Source: Novosphingobium sp. SCN 66-18 | Lineage (GTDB): Bacteria; Pseudomonadota; Alphaproteobacteria; Sphingomonadales; Sphingomonadaceae | DNA length: 51,219 bases | Direction of reading: 5' to 3' | Assembly (NCBI GenBank): GCA_001725355.1 | Contig: MEGD01000016.1 | Location: 1 to 51,219, forward strand | Shown: piece by piece, positions 39,960-48,390 of the stretch | Layout of the letters: each line of letters begins with the position of its first letter | Position numbering within the stretch: position 1 is the stretch's first letter | Program-made: the position numbers and the translations under genes | The notes under the pieces: generated by a model | The model's input: the letters and a program-made list of their open reading frames with translations, nothing else | Database searches by the model: none | Told to the model about the DNA's origin: nothing

Positions 39960-41330
39960 TCAGCGAAACGCCGTGATCCGGCCGTTGTTGTCGAGGATAT
40001 AGAGCGTCTGGTTGGCGACGACCGGCGGCAGCGATACCGCGCCGGAAACCTTGCCCCATTCGCTCGCCGTTCCGTCGGTGACCGAAAGCGTGAACACTTC
40101 GCCGCGCGAATTGGCGACCCACAGGCGATCGCCCGCCAGCACCGGGCCGGTCCAGAAGATCGGGTTGGTCTTCTTCTTCTCGCTGCCCCAGCGGCGGAGC
40201 TGGGTCAGCCAGCGCACCTTGCCGGTGCTCTTGGCGATGCACAGCAGTTTGGCTTCGTCGGTCAGCGTGAAGATCCATTCGCCGGCGATGGCCGGGGTGG
40301 AGATGCCCGCGAGGTTAAGTTCCCACACGCGCTGGCCGGTGACGAGTTCGTAGGCGGCCATGCGCCCGCCCTGCCCCAGCGCATAGACGCGGCCGCGCTC
40401 GATGATCGGATCGGCGTCGATGTCGGTCAGCGTCGAAACGCTGGTGGCGATGCTGGTGCGCGCCAGCGCGTCGGACCAGAGCTGGCGGCCGTTCTCGTAA
40501 CGGTAGGCGACCAGTTCGCCCGAGCTGTAGCCCGCGACGATCGTGCCCTGCCCGGCGGCAGGCGCGGCCACACCGAACACGCCGGTCTGCGCGACCGAGG
40601 CAGATTCGTTCCAGAGCAGCGCGCCGTCCTCGATATTGAGCGCGACGATCTGGTTGTCCTGCGTCATCACGTAGACCGCGCCGAAGCTGACCGTCGGCGA
40701 CCCGCGCAGCGGCCCGGCCGGCTTGACGCGCCACTTGATCGCACCGTCCTTGGCATCAAGCGCGGCGACTTCGCCCAACCCCGTCGTCACATAGACGCGG
40801 CCTTCGTTGTACGAAGCGCCACCGCCGAACACGGAGCCGCCGTTCTCGGGCAGCTTGAAACTGGCCCGCCACAGTTCCTTGCCGGTGTTGGCGTCCATGG
40901 CGCGGATCACGCCTTCGGTGTCCATCACGAACAGCTTGCCATCGCCGATCACCGGCGAGGCGGCCAGCCGCTGCTTGACCGAGGAACCGGCGATGTTGGC
41001 AGTCCACAGGCGCTGTGGCGCGGCCGCGAGCGCGAGATGGCCATAGGACTTGCTGGCCGTGCCGCCGCCCTGCGCCCATTCCGTGTTCACTTCGGCCGGC
41101 GGCAGCACCACCTGCATCCCCGAAATCGCGGTATCGACCTTGGTGCCCGCCTCGATCCGCGACAGGATCGGCACGCGCTGCCCCACCGTCGGCGTCGTCT
41201 TGACCTTGTGCTTGCCCGCGCACCCGCTGACCGCGACCGCCAAGGCGATCACCCCGGCCATGCCCGCACGGCGAACCAGCCGGCGGCGCGCGGCAATACC
41301 GCCATGTTCCTGCACCGGATTGCGCATCAT
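39960..41330 (-). CDS. bamB: Outer membrane protein assembly factor BamB
   Basis: About 456-residue beta-propeller lipoprotein of the BAM complex, which inserts beta-barrel proteins in the outer membrane. Signal peptide with lipobox VSGC followed by AGKHKVKTT, then eight PQQ-like blades: VMDTEGVIRAMDANTGKELW, AALDAKDGAIKWRV, VALNIEDGALLWN, AYELVTGQRVWEL, LCIAKSTGKVRWL. Start is uncertain: three in-frame ATGs lie within 13 bp (41339, 41330, 41327). It follows a YfgM-like gene by 25 bp, the usual arrangement, but the expected der gene does not follow it. Confidence 0.88.
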   Translation of the reverse strand: MMRNPVQEHGGIAARRRLVRRAGMAGVIALAVAVSGCAGKHKVKTTPTVGQRVPILSRIEAGTKVDTAISGMQVVLPPAEVNTEWAQGGGTASKSYGHLALAAAPQRLWTANIAGSSVKQRLAASPVIGDGKLFVMDTEGVIRAMDANTGKELWRASFKLPENGGSVFGGGASYNEGRVYVTTGLGEVAALDAKDGAIKWRVKPAGPLRGSPTVSFGAVYVMTQDNQIVALNIEDGALLWNESASVAQTGVFGVAAPAAGQGTIVAGYSSGELVAYRYENGRQLWSDALARTSIATSVSTLTDIDADPIIERGRVYALGQGGRMAAYELVTGQRVWELNLAGISTPAIAGEWIFTLTDEAKLLCIAKSTGKVRWLTQLRRWGSEKKKTNPIFWTGPVLAGDRLWVANSRGEVFTLSVTDGTASEWGKVSGAVSLPPVVANQTLYILDNNGRITAFR

Positions 41331-41355
41331 CCCCGTCATCCCCGTCAAACTGGTG

Positions 41356-42141
41356 TTACTGGGCGCCGGCGTCGGCCGGCCCCTGCTGTGCCTGGCCCTG
41401 CGCAATCAGAGCTTTCGGATCATCGATGGTATCAACGCCCAGCGTGCCCGCCAACTGGCGCGCGCGTTCGCGGATCGAGGCCGGGACGGCCTTGTCCTTG
41501 GCCATCGCCGCGAACAGTGGCCCGGCCAGATCGTTCTTGCCCTGCTTCAGGTAGGCGACGCCGAGCAGTTCTCCCGCGCTGCCGAACCAGGCATTGCCCG
41601 GCACGGCCAGGGGCTTGAGCCGTTCCACCACCTTTTCCGGCGGCAGCTTGTCCATGGTGATCGCCACTTCGCGGATCGTGGCGAGATCGCGGTAAGCCTG
41701 CGGCGCGCTCTGGTCCGCGGCGACGGCGGCGAGCAGCTTCGCGGCATCGTCGGTCTTGTTCTGCTGCGCGGCGATTCCGGCCTGCGTCAGCTGCGCGGCA
41801 GCGCGATAGCCCGGTCCGCCATCCTTCACCAGCGGCGCCATGCTGTCGCTGCTGGTCTGCACGCGGCCGGCTTCAAGCTGATCGAGCGCGATCGTCATCC
41901 GTTCGCCCTGTTCGCCCGCGACCGTGGCCTTGTGATAATCGTACCACAGCCAGCCGGCCAGGCCGACCAGTCCCGCCACCACCAGCGCGCCCACCGGCTT
42001 GCCATAGCGGCGCAGCGCATGGAACAACTGGTCCTCGCGCAGCGCATCGTCGACTTCGCGCAGGAACACATCGCCTTGCGCGGCCTTGCGTTCGGCAAGC
42101 TGATCGGAGCGGGACTGCGGACGGGTAGGACGAAGGGCCAA
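41356..42141 (-). CDS. YfgM-like tetratricopeptide membrane protein
   Basis: 261 residues, TPR_21/YfgM family. A cytoplasmic N-terminal tail (FLREVDDALREDQLFHALRR) precedes one membrane helix (48-68, KPVGALVVAGLVGLAGWLWY) and a periplasmic helical-repeat domain (GYRAAAQLTQAGIAAQQNKT, AYRDLATIREVAITMDKL, GELLGVAYLKQGKNDLAGPL). YfgM associates with the SecYEG translocon and periplasmic chaperones in E. coli. Cotranscribed with bamB. Confidence 0.84.
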   Translation of the reverse strand: MALRPTRPQSRSDQLAERKAAQGDVFLREVDDALREDQLFHALRRYGKPVGALVVAGLVGLAGWLWYDYHKATVAGEQGERMTIALDQLEAGRVQTSSDSMAPLVKDGGPGYRAAAQLTQAGIAAQQNKTDDAAKLLAAVAADQSAPQAYRDLATIREVAITMDKLPPEKVVERLKPLAVPGNAWFGSAGELLGVAYLKQGKNDLAGPLFAAMAKDKAVPASIRERARQLAGTLGVDTIDDPKALIAQGQAQQGPADAGAQ

Positions 42142-42303
42142 GGCTGCGCTTTCGGCGGACAGTTAACGGAAGTGCCGGGTGTTTAGCGGATAGACCCGCC
42201 TTTTCAACGGGAATGATTCTGGAATTCCGTGGGTGAACGTCCGGTGAAGCGGGAAACACTTGGTAATCATGGCCATCGCCCGCCCTACACGAGGGAATGC
42301 GCA

Positions 42304-43455
42304 TCAGGGAAACTGGGCAACACCGAGCACCCCGCCATAGAGCGCGGCATAGCGCGCCACCATCGCCGCCTCGTCGAATTCCGCGCGTGCCCGCACCTGG
42401 TTCGATGCCCCGATCCGGCGGCGCAGCGCCTCGTCCCAGGCGAAGGCGGCCAGCGTCGCTTCCAGCGCGGCTTCGTCGCCCGCCGGCGTGATGAAAGCGC
42501 GGTTCTCGTCCGAAACGATGTCGCGCACGTCGCCCACGGCGGGGCTGGCGATCGGCAAGCCCGCCGCCATCGCCTCCACCACGGACAGCGGAAACTGCTC
42601 GCTGTCGGACGAGAGCGCGAAAATATCGAACAGGCCGATCGCCTGTGCCGGATCAGCCACATGCCCTGGCAGGTGGACGCGATGCCCCACCTCCAGCGCG
42701 ATCGCCTCGGCCACGATCGCCTCGCGGTCCGGCCCTTCCCCCACGATCACCAGCTGCCATTCCGGCGGAAGGGCGCGAAAGGCGCGCACCAGCCGGCGCA
42801 GGTTCTTGACCGGGCGCAGGCCTGCCAGCGTGCCGACCCACTTTTCGCCAGGCCGCTTGACCACGCGCGGCAGCGCATCGCGCTTGGGCTTGCGATCATA
42901 GGCGGCGGTATCGATCCCGTTGGAAATGCGGTGCACCTTGGCGGGGGGCTGGTGCCACGCCTGCAGCGCCACGCCTTCCAGTTGGCGGGACGGCACCACC
43001 AGCGCGCTCGCGCGGGCCAGCGCCACGCGGCGATACCAGTTGCGCGCGGGCTTCAGCTTCTCCGCTTCGTCGGCATTGAATCCGTCTTCGTGGTGGACCA
43101 GCGGCGCCAGCCCCATGGTGGGGCCGAACAGGGCGTGGGCCATCACCGCGTCCATCGCGCCCCAATTGTAGGTCAGGATCAGGTCGAACCCCCGCATCGC
43201 GCGGGCCAGCGTCTGCAACCGGCGCACGCCGAACCGCCCGGCCAGCGGCGGGAAGCCGAACGGGGAATGCGCGGAAATGCCCTTGGCAATATGCGCCATC
43301 GCACCCATCGCGCCGGGTTCGGCCGAAACGATGCTGTGATCGATGGCGGGGCCGAAGCGGTTGATCAGCGCCACGCTGCGGCGCTCCTTGCCGCCCGCAC
43401 CGAACGTCGAATGCAGGTGCAGAAGGTGCAGGCGCCGCCTGCCGCCGTCGCTCAT
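42304..43455 (-). CDS. Glycosyltransferase family 4 protein
   Basis: 383-residue GT-B glycosyltransferase of the GT4 group. N-terminal half starts LHLLHLHSTFGAGGKERRSV, the acceptor domain; the C-terminal half has the nucleotide-sugar site: WVGTLAGLRPVKNLRRLVRA, VIVGEGPDREAI, and FALSSDSEQFPLSVVEAMAA with the E-x7-E motif. It probably adds a sugar to a surface polysaccharide or glycolipid; no other polysaccharide genes are nearby to say which. ATG 43455 overlaps the hydrolase stop by 4 bp (ATGA). Confidence 0.85.
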   Translation of the reverse strand: MSDGGRRRLHLLHLHSTFGAGGKERRSVALINRFGPAIDHSIVSAEPGAMGAMAHIAKGISAHSPFGFPPLAGRFGVRRLQTLARAMRGFDLILTYNWGAMDAVMAHALFGPTMGLAPLVHHEDGFNADEAEKLKPARNWYRRVALARASALVVPSRQLEGVALQAWHQPPAKVHRISNGIDTAAYDRKPKRDALPRVVKRPGEKWVGTLAGLRPVKNLRRLVRAFRALPPEWQLVIVGEGPDREAIVAEAIALEVGHRVHLPGHVADPAQAIGLFDIFALSSDSEQFPLSVVEAMAAGLPIASPAVGDVRDIVSDENRAFITPAGDEAALEATLAAFAWDEALRRRIGASNQVRARAEFDEAAMVARYAALYGGVLGVAQFP

Positions 43456-44312
43456 GAGACCCGGGCGAGCAGCCGGTCGATCGCCGCAACCGCTTCGGGT
43501 TCGTCCAGCGTGGGTGCGTGGCCGACGCGCTCGACCGTCACAAGCTCCATGTCCGGGTGGCGCGCGACCATCCGGTTCGCCGTGCCGGCGGAAAGGATGT
43601 CCGACAGGGCGCCGCGCAGCAGCAGGCCGGGCCGCCCCGCCAGCGCATCGAACAGCGGCCACATATCCACCTGCGGCGTCGCGCCGGCCGGCGCGTCGAA
43701 CGGTTCGGCGATCTTCATGTCATAGTCGAACGCGATCCGTCCGCCGCTGCCCAGCGCCATCACGCGCTTGGCATAGCGGAGCCAGTCGGGCACGCCGTAA
43801 TCGGGGTAGACATCGGCCTGGCTTTCCTGAAGCGCGCGCGCCGCGTGCATCCAGGTTTCGAAATTGCGGCCCTGCCCCACGTATTCGCGGATGCGCTCCA
43901 GCCCGGCCTCTTCCACTTCCGGGCCGACGTCGTTCATCACGAACCCGGCGATCCGGCTGTTGTCCCGGCCCGCCAGCAGCATCGTCAGCAAGCCGCCCAG
44001 CGACGTGCCGACCGCCACGAACCGGGCGATGCCGTGCTGTTCCAGCAGCAATTCGACATCGTCGAGATACTGCGCCGGGTTGTAGGTCATCGGGTCCTTG
44101 GCGTAATCGCTGTCGCCCCGGCCGCGCATATCCGGACAGATGACCCGCCATTGCCCGGCAAGCCGCGCCGCCACATCCTCGAAATCGCGCGCATTGCGGG
44201 TCAGCCCCGGCAGGCAGAGCACTGGCGGCTTGTCGTCCGGCCCAGGAAAATCCCGGAAATGCAGGCGCAGCCCGTCGCGGCTGGACCAGCTGCGATTCTC
44301 GAAATCCGCCAT
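43452..44312 (-). CDS. Alpha/beta hydrolase
   Basis: 286-residue alpha/beta-hydrolase-fold enzyme. Nucleophile elbow VGTSLGG (G-x-S-x-G), oxyanion region LPGLTRNARDF, CPDMRGRGDSDYAKDPMTYN, acid in the LLRGALSDILS loop and catalytic His in RVGHAPTLDEPEAV. The overall plan is that of small carboxylesterases or C-C hydrolases; the substrate is not evident. The ATG at 44312 (MADFENRSWSSRDGLRLHFR) is chosen over a start 60 bp upstream. It leads the two-gene unit with the glycosyltransferase. Confidence 0.82.
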   Translation of the reverse strand: MADFENRSWSSRDGLRLHFRDFPGPDDKPPVLCLPGLTRNARDFEDVAARLAGQWRVICPDMRGRGDSDYAKDPMTYNPAQYLDDVELLLEQHGIARFVAVGTSLGGLLTMLLAGRDNSRIAGFVMNDVGPEVEEAGLERIREYVGQGRNFETWMHAARALQESQADVYPDYGVPDWLRYAKRVMALGSGGRIAFDYDMKIAEPFDAPAGATPQVDMWPLFDALAGRPGLLLRGALSDILSAGTANRMVARHPDMELVTVERVGHAPTLDEPEAVAAIDRLLARVS

Positions 44313-44392
44313 CGCCTGAAAAACCGTTCCTTGTTCAACGCCCCCACGCGATCCGCGCCATAAGCCGAACATCCGCCCGGCTCAAACACCAT

Positions 44393-44426
44393 TATCCCGT
44401 ATCCGCGCCCAATATCCCGCATCCGC
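44393..44426. repeat. Pair of 14-bp direct repeats 20 bp apart
   Basis: TATCCCGTATCCGC (44393) and TATCCCGCATCCGC (44413) differ at one base and start exactly 20 bp apart, close to two helical turns. They lie between the divergent hydrolase and selO starts, so they could be tandem binding sites for a regulator. Confidence 0.4.
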
Positions 44427-44473
44427 AAGCAGACCCGCTTGCCTGCGGACCGCCCAGAGACCACTATCGCTTG

Positions 44474-45889
44474 ATGCAATCCAACCCGCAAGACGCGATC
44501 TACACCGCTGATCCCCATATCCTGTCGCTGGCCGACTGGCTCGGCGATCCGGTGGCGCCGGCAGACTTCCCCGCGACCACCCTGCGCTTCCGCAACGATC
44601 GCGCGGCGCGGGCGGTGGGCCTGGCCGATCTCGACGACGCGGCATGGATCGCGCATTTTGGCCGCTTCGCGCCGCTGCCCGGCAATCTCCCCCAGCCACT
44701 GGCGCTGCGCTACCACGGCCACCAGTTCCGCGTGTACAACCCCGAACTGGGGGACGGGCGCGGCTTTCTGTTCGCGCAGATGCGCGATCGGCGGGGCCGG
44801 CTGATGGACCTTGGCACCAAGGGTTCGGGCCAGACGCCCTGGAGCCGGCAAGGCGATGGCCGCCTCACGCTGAAAGGCGCGATGCGCGAGGTGCTGGCGA
44901 CCGAAATGCTCGAAGCGCTGGGCGTCAATACCAGCCGCACCTTCTCCGTGATCGAAACCGGCGAATCGCTGTGGCGCGGCGACGAACCCTCCCCCACCCG
45001 CGCGGCGGTGCTGGTCCGGCTGAGCCACAGCCATATCCGCATCGGCACGTTCCAGCGGCTCGGGGCGCTCGATGCGTCCGCCGAAATGGAACAGCTCGTC
45101 GATTACTGCCTGGCCAGCTTCCCCGGCCCCGCCCTTCCCCCCGACGCGCCCGAGCCGGACAACAAGGCGGCACGGCTGCTGCATCAGGTGGTCGAACGCA
45201 TGGCCGACATGGCTGCGAGCTACATGGTGGCCGGCTTCGTCCATGGCGTGCTGAACACCGACAACATGAACGTGACCGGGGAGAGCTTCGACTATGGCCC
45301 CTGGCGCTGGCTGCCGACGTGGAATCCGGCGTTCACCGCCGCCTATTTCGATCACTCGGGCCTCTACGCCTTCGGCCGCCAGCCCGAGGCGATCCACTGG
45401 AACTGCGGGCAACTTGCCGTCGCGCTGCGCCTGCTTTCGGAAGCCCCGCCGCTGATCGCGGCGCTGAACCGCTTTCCCGATCTCTACCAGCAGGCGATGG
45501 CGCGTCGCTGGTGCTGGCGGCTTGGCTTGGAGCCGCGCGGGCTGGAGGAAGACAGCGCGCTGATCGGCGCCTGCGAAGCCGCGATGGTGGCGCGGGGGAT
45601 CGGGCCGGACGCCTTCTTCTTCGCCCATCGCGGCGGGCGTGGCCCGTTTGCGACCGACGATGCCGGCGCGGCGCTGAAGGAGGCGCTTGGTCCCTACCGG
45701 TCGACGGTCAACGATCACCCCTACTGGACCGACGAAGCCCCGCAATCGATGCTGATCGACGAAGTGGAAGCGATCTGGGAACCGATCGCCGAAAAGGATG
45801 ACTGGACGGCATTGCACGCCAAGGTCGCCGCCGTCCGGCGCATGGGAGAAGCACTGGGCGCCGCCCCGGCCCCGCGCGGTCATGCTTGA
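44474..45889 (+). CDS. selO: SelO family protein adenylyltransferase
   Basis: 471-residue SelO (YdiU) pseudokinase that transfers AMP to Ser/Thr/Tyr of target proteins in redox homeostasis. Conserved stretches: RYHGHQFRVYNPELGDGRG, MDLGTKGSGQTPWSR, GRLTLKGAMREVLATE, HGVLNTDNMNVTGESFDYGP (metal-binding Asn/Asp), and AIHWNCGQLAVALRLL. Slightly shorter than E. coli SelO (478); the C-terminus ends EALGAAPAPRGHA and lacks the redox Cys of the E. coli protein. The ATG at 44474 is preferred over the TTG one codon upstream. A 68-bp gap separates it from the second astD. Confidence 0.88.
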   Translation: MQSNPQDAIYTADPHILSLADWLGDPVAPADFPATTLRFRNDRAARAVGLADLDDAAWIAHFGRFAPLPGNLPQPLALRYHGHQFRVYNPELGDGRGFLFAQMRDRRGRLMDLGTKGSGQTPWSRQGDGRLTLKGAMREVLATEMLEALGVNTSRTFSVIETGESLWRGDEPSPTRAAVLVRLSHSHIRIGTFQRLGALDASAEMEQLVDYCLASFPGPALPPDAPEPDNKAARLLHQVVERMADMAASYMVAGFVHGVLNTDNMNVTGESFDYGPWRWLPTWNPAFTAAYFDHSGLYAFGRQPEAIHWNCGQLAVALRLLSEAPPLIAALNRFPDLYQQAMARRWCWRLGLEPRGLEEDSALIGACEAAMVARGIGPDAFFFAHRGGRGPFATDDAGAALKEALGPYRSTVNDHPYWTDEAPQSMLIDEVEAIWEPIAEKDDWTALHAKVAAVRRMGEALGAAPAPRGHA

Positions 45890-45957
45890 CCGGCTTGAAA
45901 ATATGGTAACCAATTTCCTGCTAGGGCGTTGCCGATAAAGCAAAAGCGAATGAACAG

Positions 45958-47388
45958 ATGACCGCTCCTTCCGGCAACGATGCCGAGATCGTCTCCTGCG
46001 AGCCCGCGACCGGCGCCGAACTGTGGCGCGGGCCGGTAGGTGATGTGGACGCGGCCGTCGATCGGGCACGGCAGGCGTGGTCGATGTGGGCCGCCCAGTC
46101 GCTTTCCAACCGCGTGGAACTGTGCCGGCGATTCGCCAACGAAGTGCGCAAGGAGCAGGAGAACCTGGCTGCGCTGATCGCGCGCGAAACCGGCAAGCCG
46201 CTGTGGGAAGCCCGCGCCGAGGTTGAAAAGGTCGTCGCCAAGGTCGACATCTCGGTTCGCGCCTATGCCGAACGGTCCGCCCAGCGGAAGTTCGACAGCG
46301 CTCTGCAAGGCACCGCCGCGCTGCGCCACAAGCCGCACGGGGTGATGGCGGTGCTGGGGCCCTACAATCTTCCGGCGCACCTGCCCAATGCCCATATCAT
46401 TCCGGCGCTGATCGCGGGCAACGCGGTGGTGTTCAAGCCATCGGAAAAGGCGCCGGCCACGGGCGAACTGCTGGTGCAGTGCTTCCACCGCGCCGGCATT
46501 CCCGCCAACGTGGTGCAACTGCTGATCGGCGGCCCGGATCAGGGCCGGGCGCTGGCGGAACACGATGGCGTGGACGGTGTGTTGTTCACCGGCTCCGCGC
46601 ACACCGGCATCGCCATCAACCGGCGTCTGGCCGGCAACCCGGGCAAAATGCTTGCGCTCGAAATGGGCGGGAACAACCCGATGGTGGTGTGGAACACGCC
46701 CAAGATCGGCGATGCGGCGGTGCTTGCGATCCAGTCCGCCTTCGCTACTTCGGGCCAGCGCTGCACCTCGGCACGCCGGCTGATCGTGCAAGGTTCGCTG
46801 TACGAACCGCTGATCGACGAGATGAAGCGCCTGGGCAGCCGGCTGATCGTCGGCGCACCGTTCGATGAACCGCAACCGTTCATGGGACCGGTCATCGACA
46901 ACGAGGCCGCCGACGGGCTGACCGAAAGTTTCGTCTATCTGCTGTCGAACGGCGGGCGGCCGATCCTCCACATGCGGCGGCTGCGCGAAGGCCTGCCGTT
47001 CCTGTCGCCGGCGATGATCGACGTGACCGACATGGCCGAGCGACCGGATGTCGAACTGTTCGGGCCGCTGCTGCAGGTGATCCGGGTCGACGATTTCGAC
47101 CAGGCGATCGCGGAAGCGAACCGCACGCGCTTTGGCCTTACCGCCGCGCTCGTCGGCGGATCGCCCGAGGAGTACAACCAGTTCTGGGCCAATGTCCGCG
47201 CCGGCGTGATCAACTGGAATCGCCCGACCAACGGCACTTCGCTATCGGCGCCGATGGGCGGGGTCGGACTGTCCGGCAACCATCGCCCGAGCGCCTATTA
47301 CGCGGCGGACTATTGCGCCTATCCCGTGGCGTCCGCGGAGATGGAGCAACCGCGCGCCGGCATGGGCGTGGGCCTGCGCGACAATTGA
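45958..47388 (+). CDS. Succinylglutamate semialdehyde dehydrogenase-like (copy 2)
   Basis: 476-residue aldehyde dehydrogenase of the AstD subfamily, related to but clearly different from the copy in the ast operon. Catalytic Cys269 in TSGQRCTSARR, general-base Glu235 in ALEMGGNNP, AstD-type GPYNLPAHLPNAHI and C-terminal GVGLSGNHRPSAYYAADYC are all intact. Being outside the ast operon it may be a paralogue for another semialdehyde or a second AstD with separate control. It lies 68 bp behind selO and may share a promoter. Confidence 0.87.
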   Translation: MTAPSGNDAEIVSCEPATGAELWRGPVGDVDAAVDRARQAWSMWAAQSLSNRVELCRRFANEVRKEQENLAALIARETGKPLWEARAEVEKVVAKVDISVRAYAERSAQRKFDSALQGTAALRHKPHGVMAVLGPYNLPAHLPNAHIIPALIAGNAVVFKPSEKAPATGELLVQCFHRAGIPANVVQLLIGGPDQGRALAEHDGVDGVLFTGSAHTGIAINRRLAGNPGKMLALEMGGNNPMVVWNTPKIGDAAVLAIQSAFATSGQRCTSARRLIVQGSLYEPLIDEMKRLGSRLIVGAPFDEPQPFMGPVIDNEAADGLTESFVYLLSNGGRPILHMRRLREGLPFLSPAMIDVTDMAERPDVELFGPLLQVIRVDDFDQAIAEANRTRFGLTAALVGGSPEEYNQFWANVRAGVINWNRPTNGTSLSAPMGGVGLSGNHRPSAYYAADYCAYPVASAEMEQPRAGMGVGLRDN

Positions 47389-47408
47389 CGCCGGACAGCG
47401 GCTGGCGC

Positions 47409-47642
47409 TCAATCGTGCCGGTCGAACTGCACCAGGGCGGTATCGACCGGGCCACCGGGAACGACCGCCTGGTTGCGCAGGTTCTGCTGCGACAGGTCGG
47501 GGTCCACCATCAACTGGCCTTCCAGCGCCTGGGCCATGACCGGATCATCGGCGTCCGCACGGCGCGGGCCATCGTCCTGCGCGCAGGCGGCAAGCGCGAA
47601 CGGCGCGGCGAGCAGCGCGATGACCGGCAAGGGACGAACCAT
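47409..47642 (-). CDS. Small lipoprotein of unknown function
   Basis: 77 residues. Signal peptide MVRPLPVIALLAAPFALAAC with lipobox LAAC, then a short polar acidic domain (ADADDPVMAQALEGQLMVDP, DLSQQNLRNQAVV). No known domain. Translation would produce a mature lipoprotein of only about 58 residues. It converges on the second astD with 20 bp between stops. Confidence 0.72.
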   Translation of the reverse strand: MVRPLPVIALLAAPFALAACAQDDGPRRADADDPVMAQALEGQLMVDPDLSQQNLRNQAVVPGGPVDTALVQFDRHD

Positions 47643-47694
47643 GTCACCGCCTTGCCTCCGCCATGGTTAAGGAAGCGTTCGCCGGAACGCGAAA

Positions 47695-47723
47695 GGGCGC
47701 CCCGGCCTTGTGCCGGAGCGCCC
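47695..47723 (-). terminator. Rho-independent terminator for the glycine-zipper gene
   Basis: On the minus strand GGGCGC-t-CCGGC-acaag-GCCGG-g-GCGCCC forms an 11-bp stem with one mismatch, followed by TTTCGC. It lies 40 bp beyond the stop of the glycine-zipper gene. Confidence 0.65.
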
Positions 47724-47762
47724 GTGCTCTGCCTATGGTGCGACCCAAAAGGCGGCAGGTTT

Positions 47763-48197
47763 TCAGCGGCAGCGCGATCCGCTGCGGTCGATCTCGCGCC
47801 CCAGCAGCGCGCCGCCGGCGAGGCCCAGCACAGTGCCCACGGTGCGATCCCCGCGCCCGGCAACGCCGCGCCCGATCAGCGCGCCCGCCGCGCCGCCGAT
47901 CAGCAGGCCGGTGGTGCCGTCCGAACGGCGGCAGTAATAGCGGCCGTCACGCCCGCGCCACGATGGGCCGCGGTAGTAATCGCGCCGGCCGGCATCCCGG
48001 TAATAGCCGCGATCCCCACCACGCCAGCCTTCATGCCAGCCGCGATCGCGGTGGTTCCAGCCTTCGCCCAGCGCATCCGCCACCGACGCGGCGGGGGCGG
48101 ACGGAACCGCCATGACCGTGGCCGAAGCCGGCGCGGCAAGCGCCAGGGTGGCGGAGGAAACGGCGGCGGCGATGGCCGCCCTGATGATGATTCTCAT
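47763..48197 (-). CDS. Glycine-zipper 2TM-domain envelope protein
   Basis: 144 residues. Cleavable signal peptide (AAIAAAVSSATLALAAPASA), a His/Arg/Tyr-rich low-complexity middle (GWNHRDRGWHEGWRGGDRGY) and a glycine-zipper segment GLLIGGAAGALIGRGVAGRG followed by TVGTVLGLAGGALLGREID, as in Rick_17kDa/YMGG-type envelope proteins. Two late cysteines (YYCRRSDG, GSRCR) may form a disulfide. GGAGACC precedes the ATG at 48197; an upstream extension has no coding character. Role unknown, probably envelope stress or structure. Confidence 0.8.
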   Translation of the reverse strand: MRIIIRAAIAAAVSSATLALAAPASATVMAVPSAPAASVADALGEGWNHRDRGWHEGWRGGDRGYYRDAGRRDYYRGPSWRGRDGRYYCRRSDGTTGLLIGGAAGALIGRGVAGRGDRTVGTVLGLAGGALLGREIDRSGSRCR

Positions 48198-48390
48198 GTC
48201 GGTCTCCTGTTCATTCGGCCTTTCGCGGAGAACCGCCCGGCCGTTACGAAAATCGCTACCGATACGGACCTGAATGGACGGCAACCGTTCCGTCAGACTT
48301 GCTGAAACAGGATGAAACGAACCGTCACATCGGCAAGCCGTTGAATATTTTGTGCTTGGCCGGCGCGCCTGCCGGTGCGAGAGGCACCGC

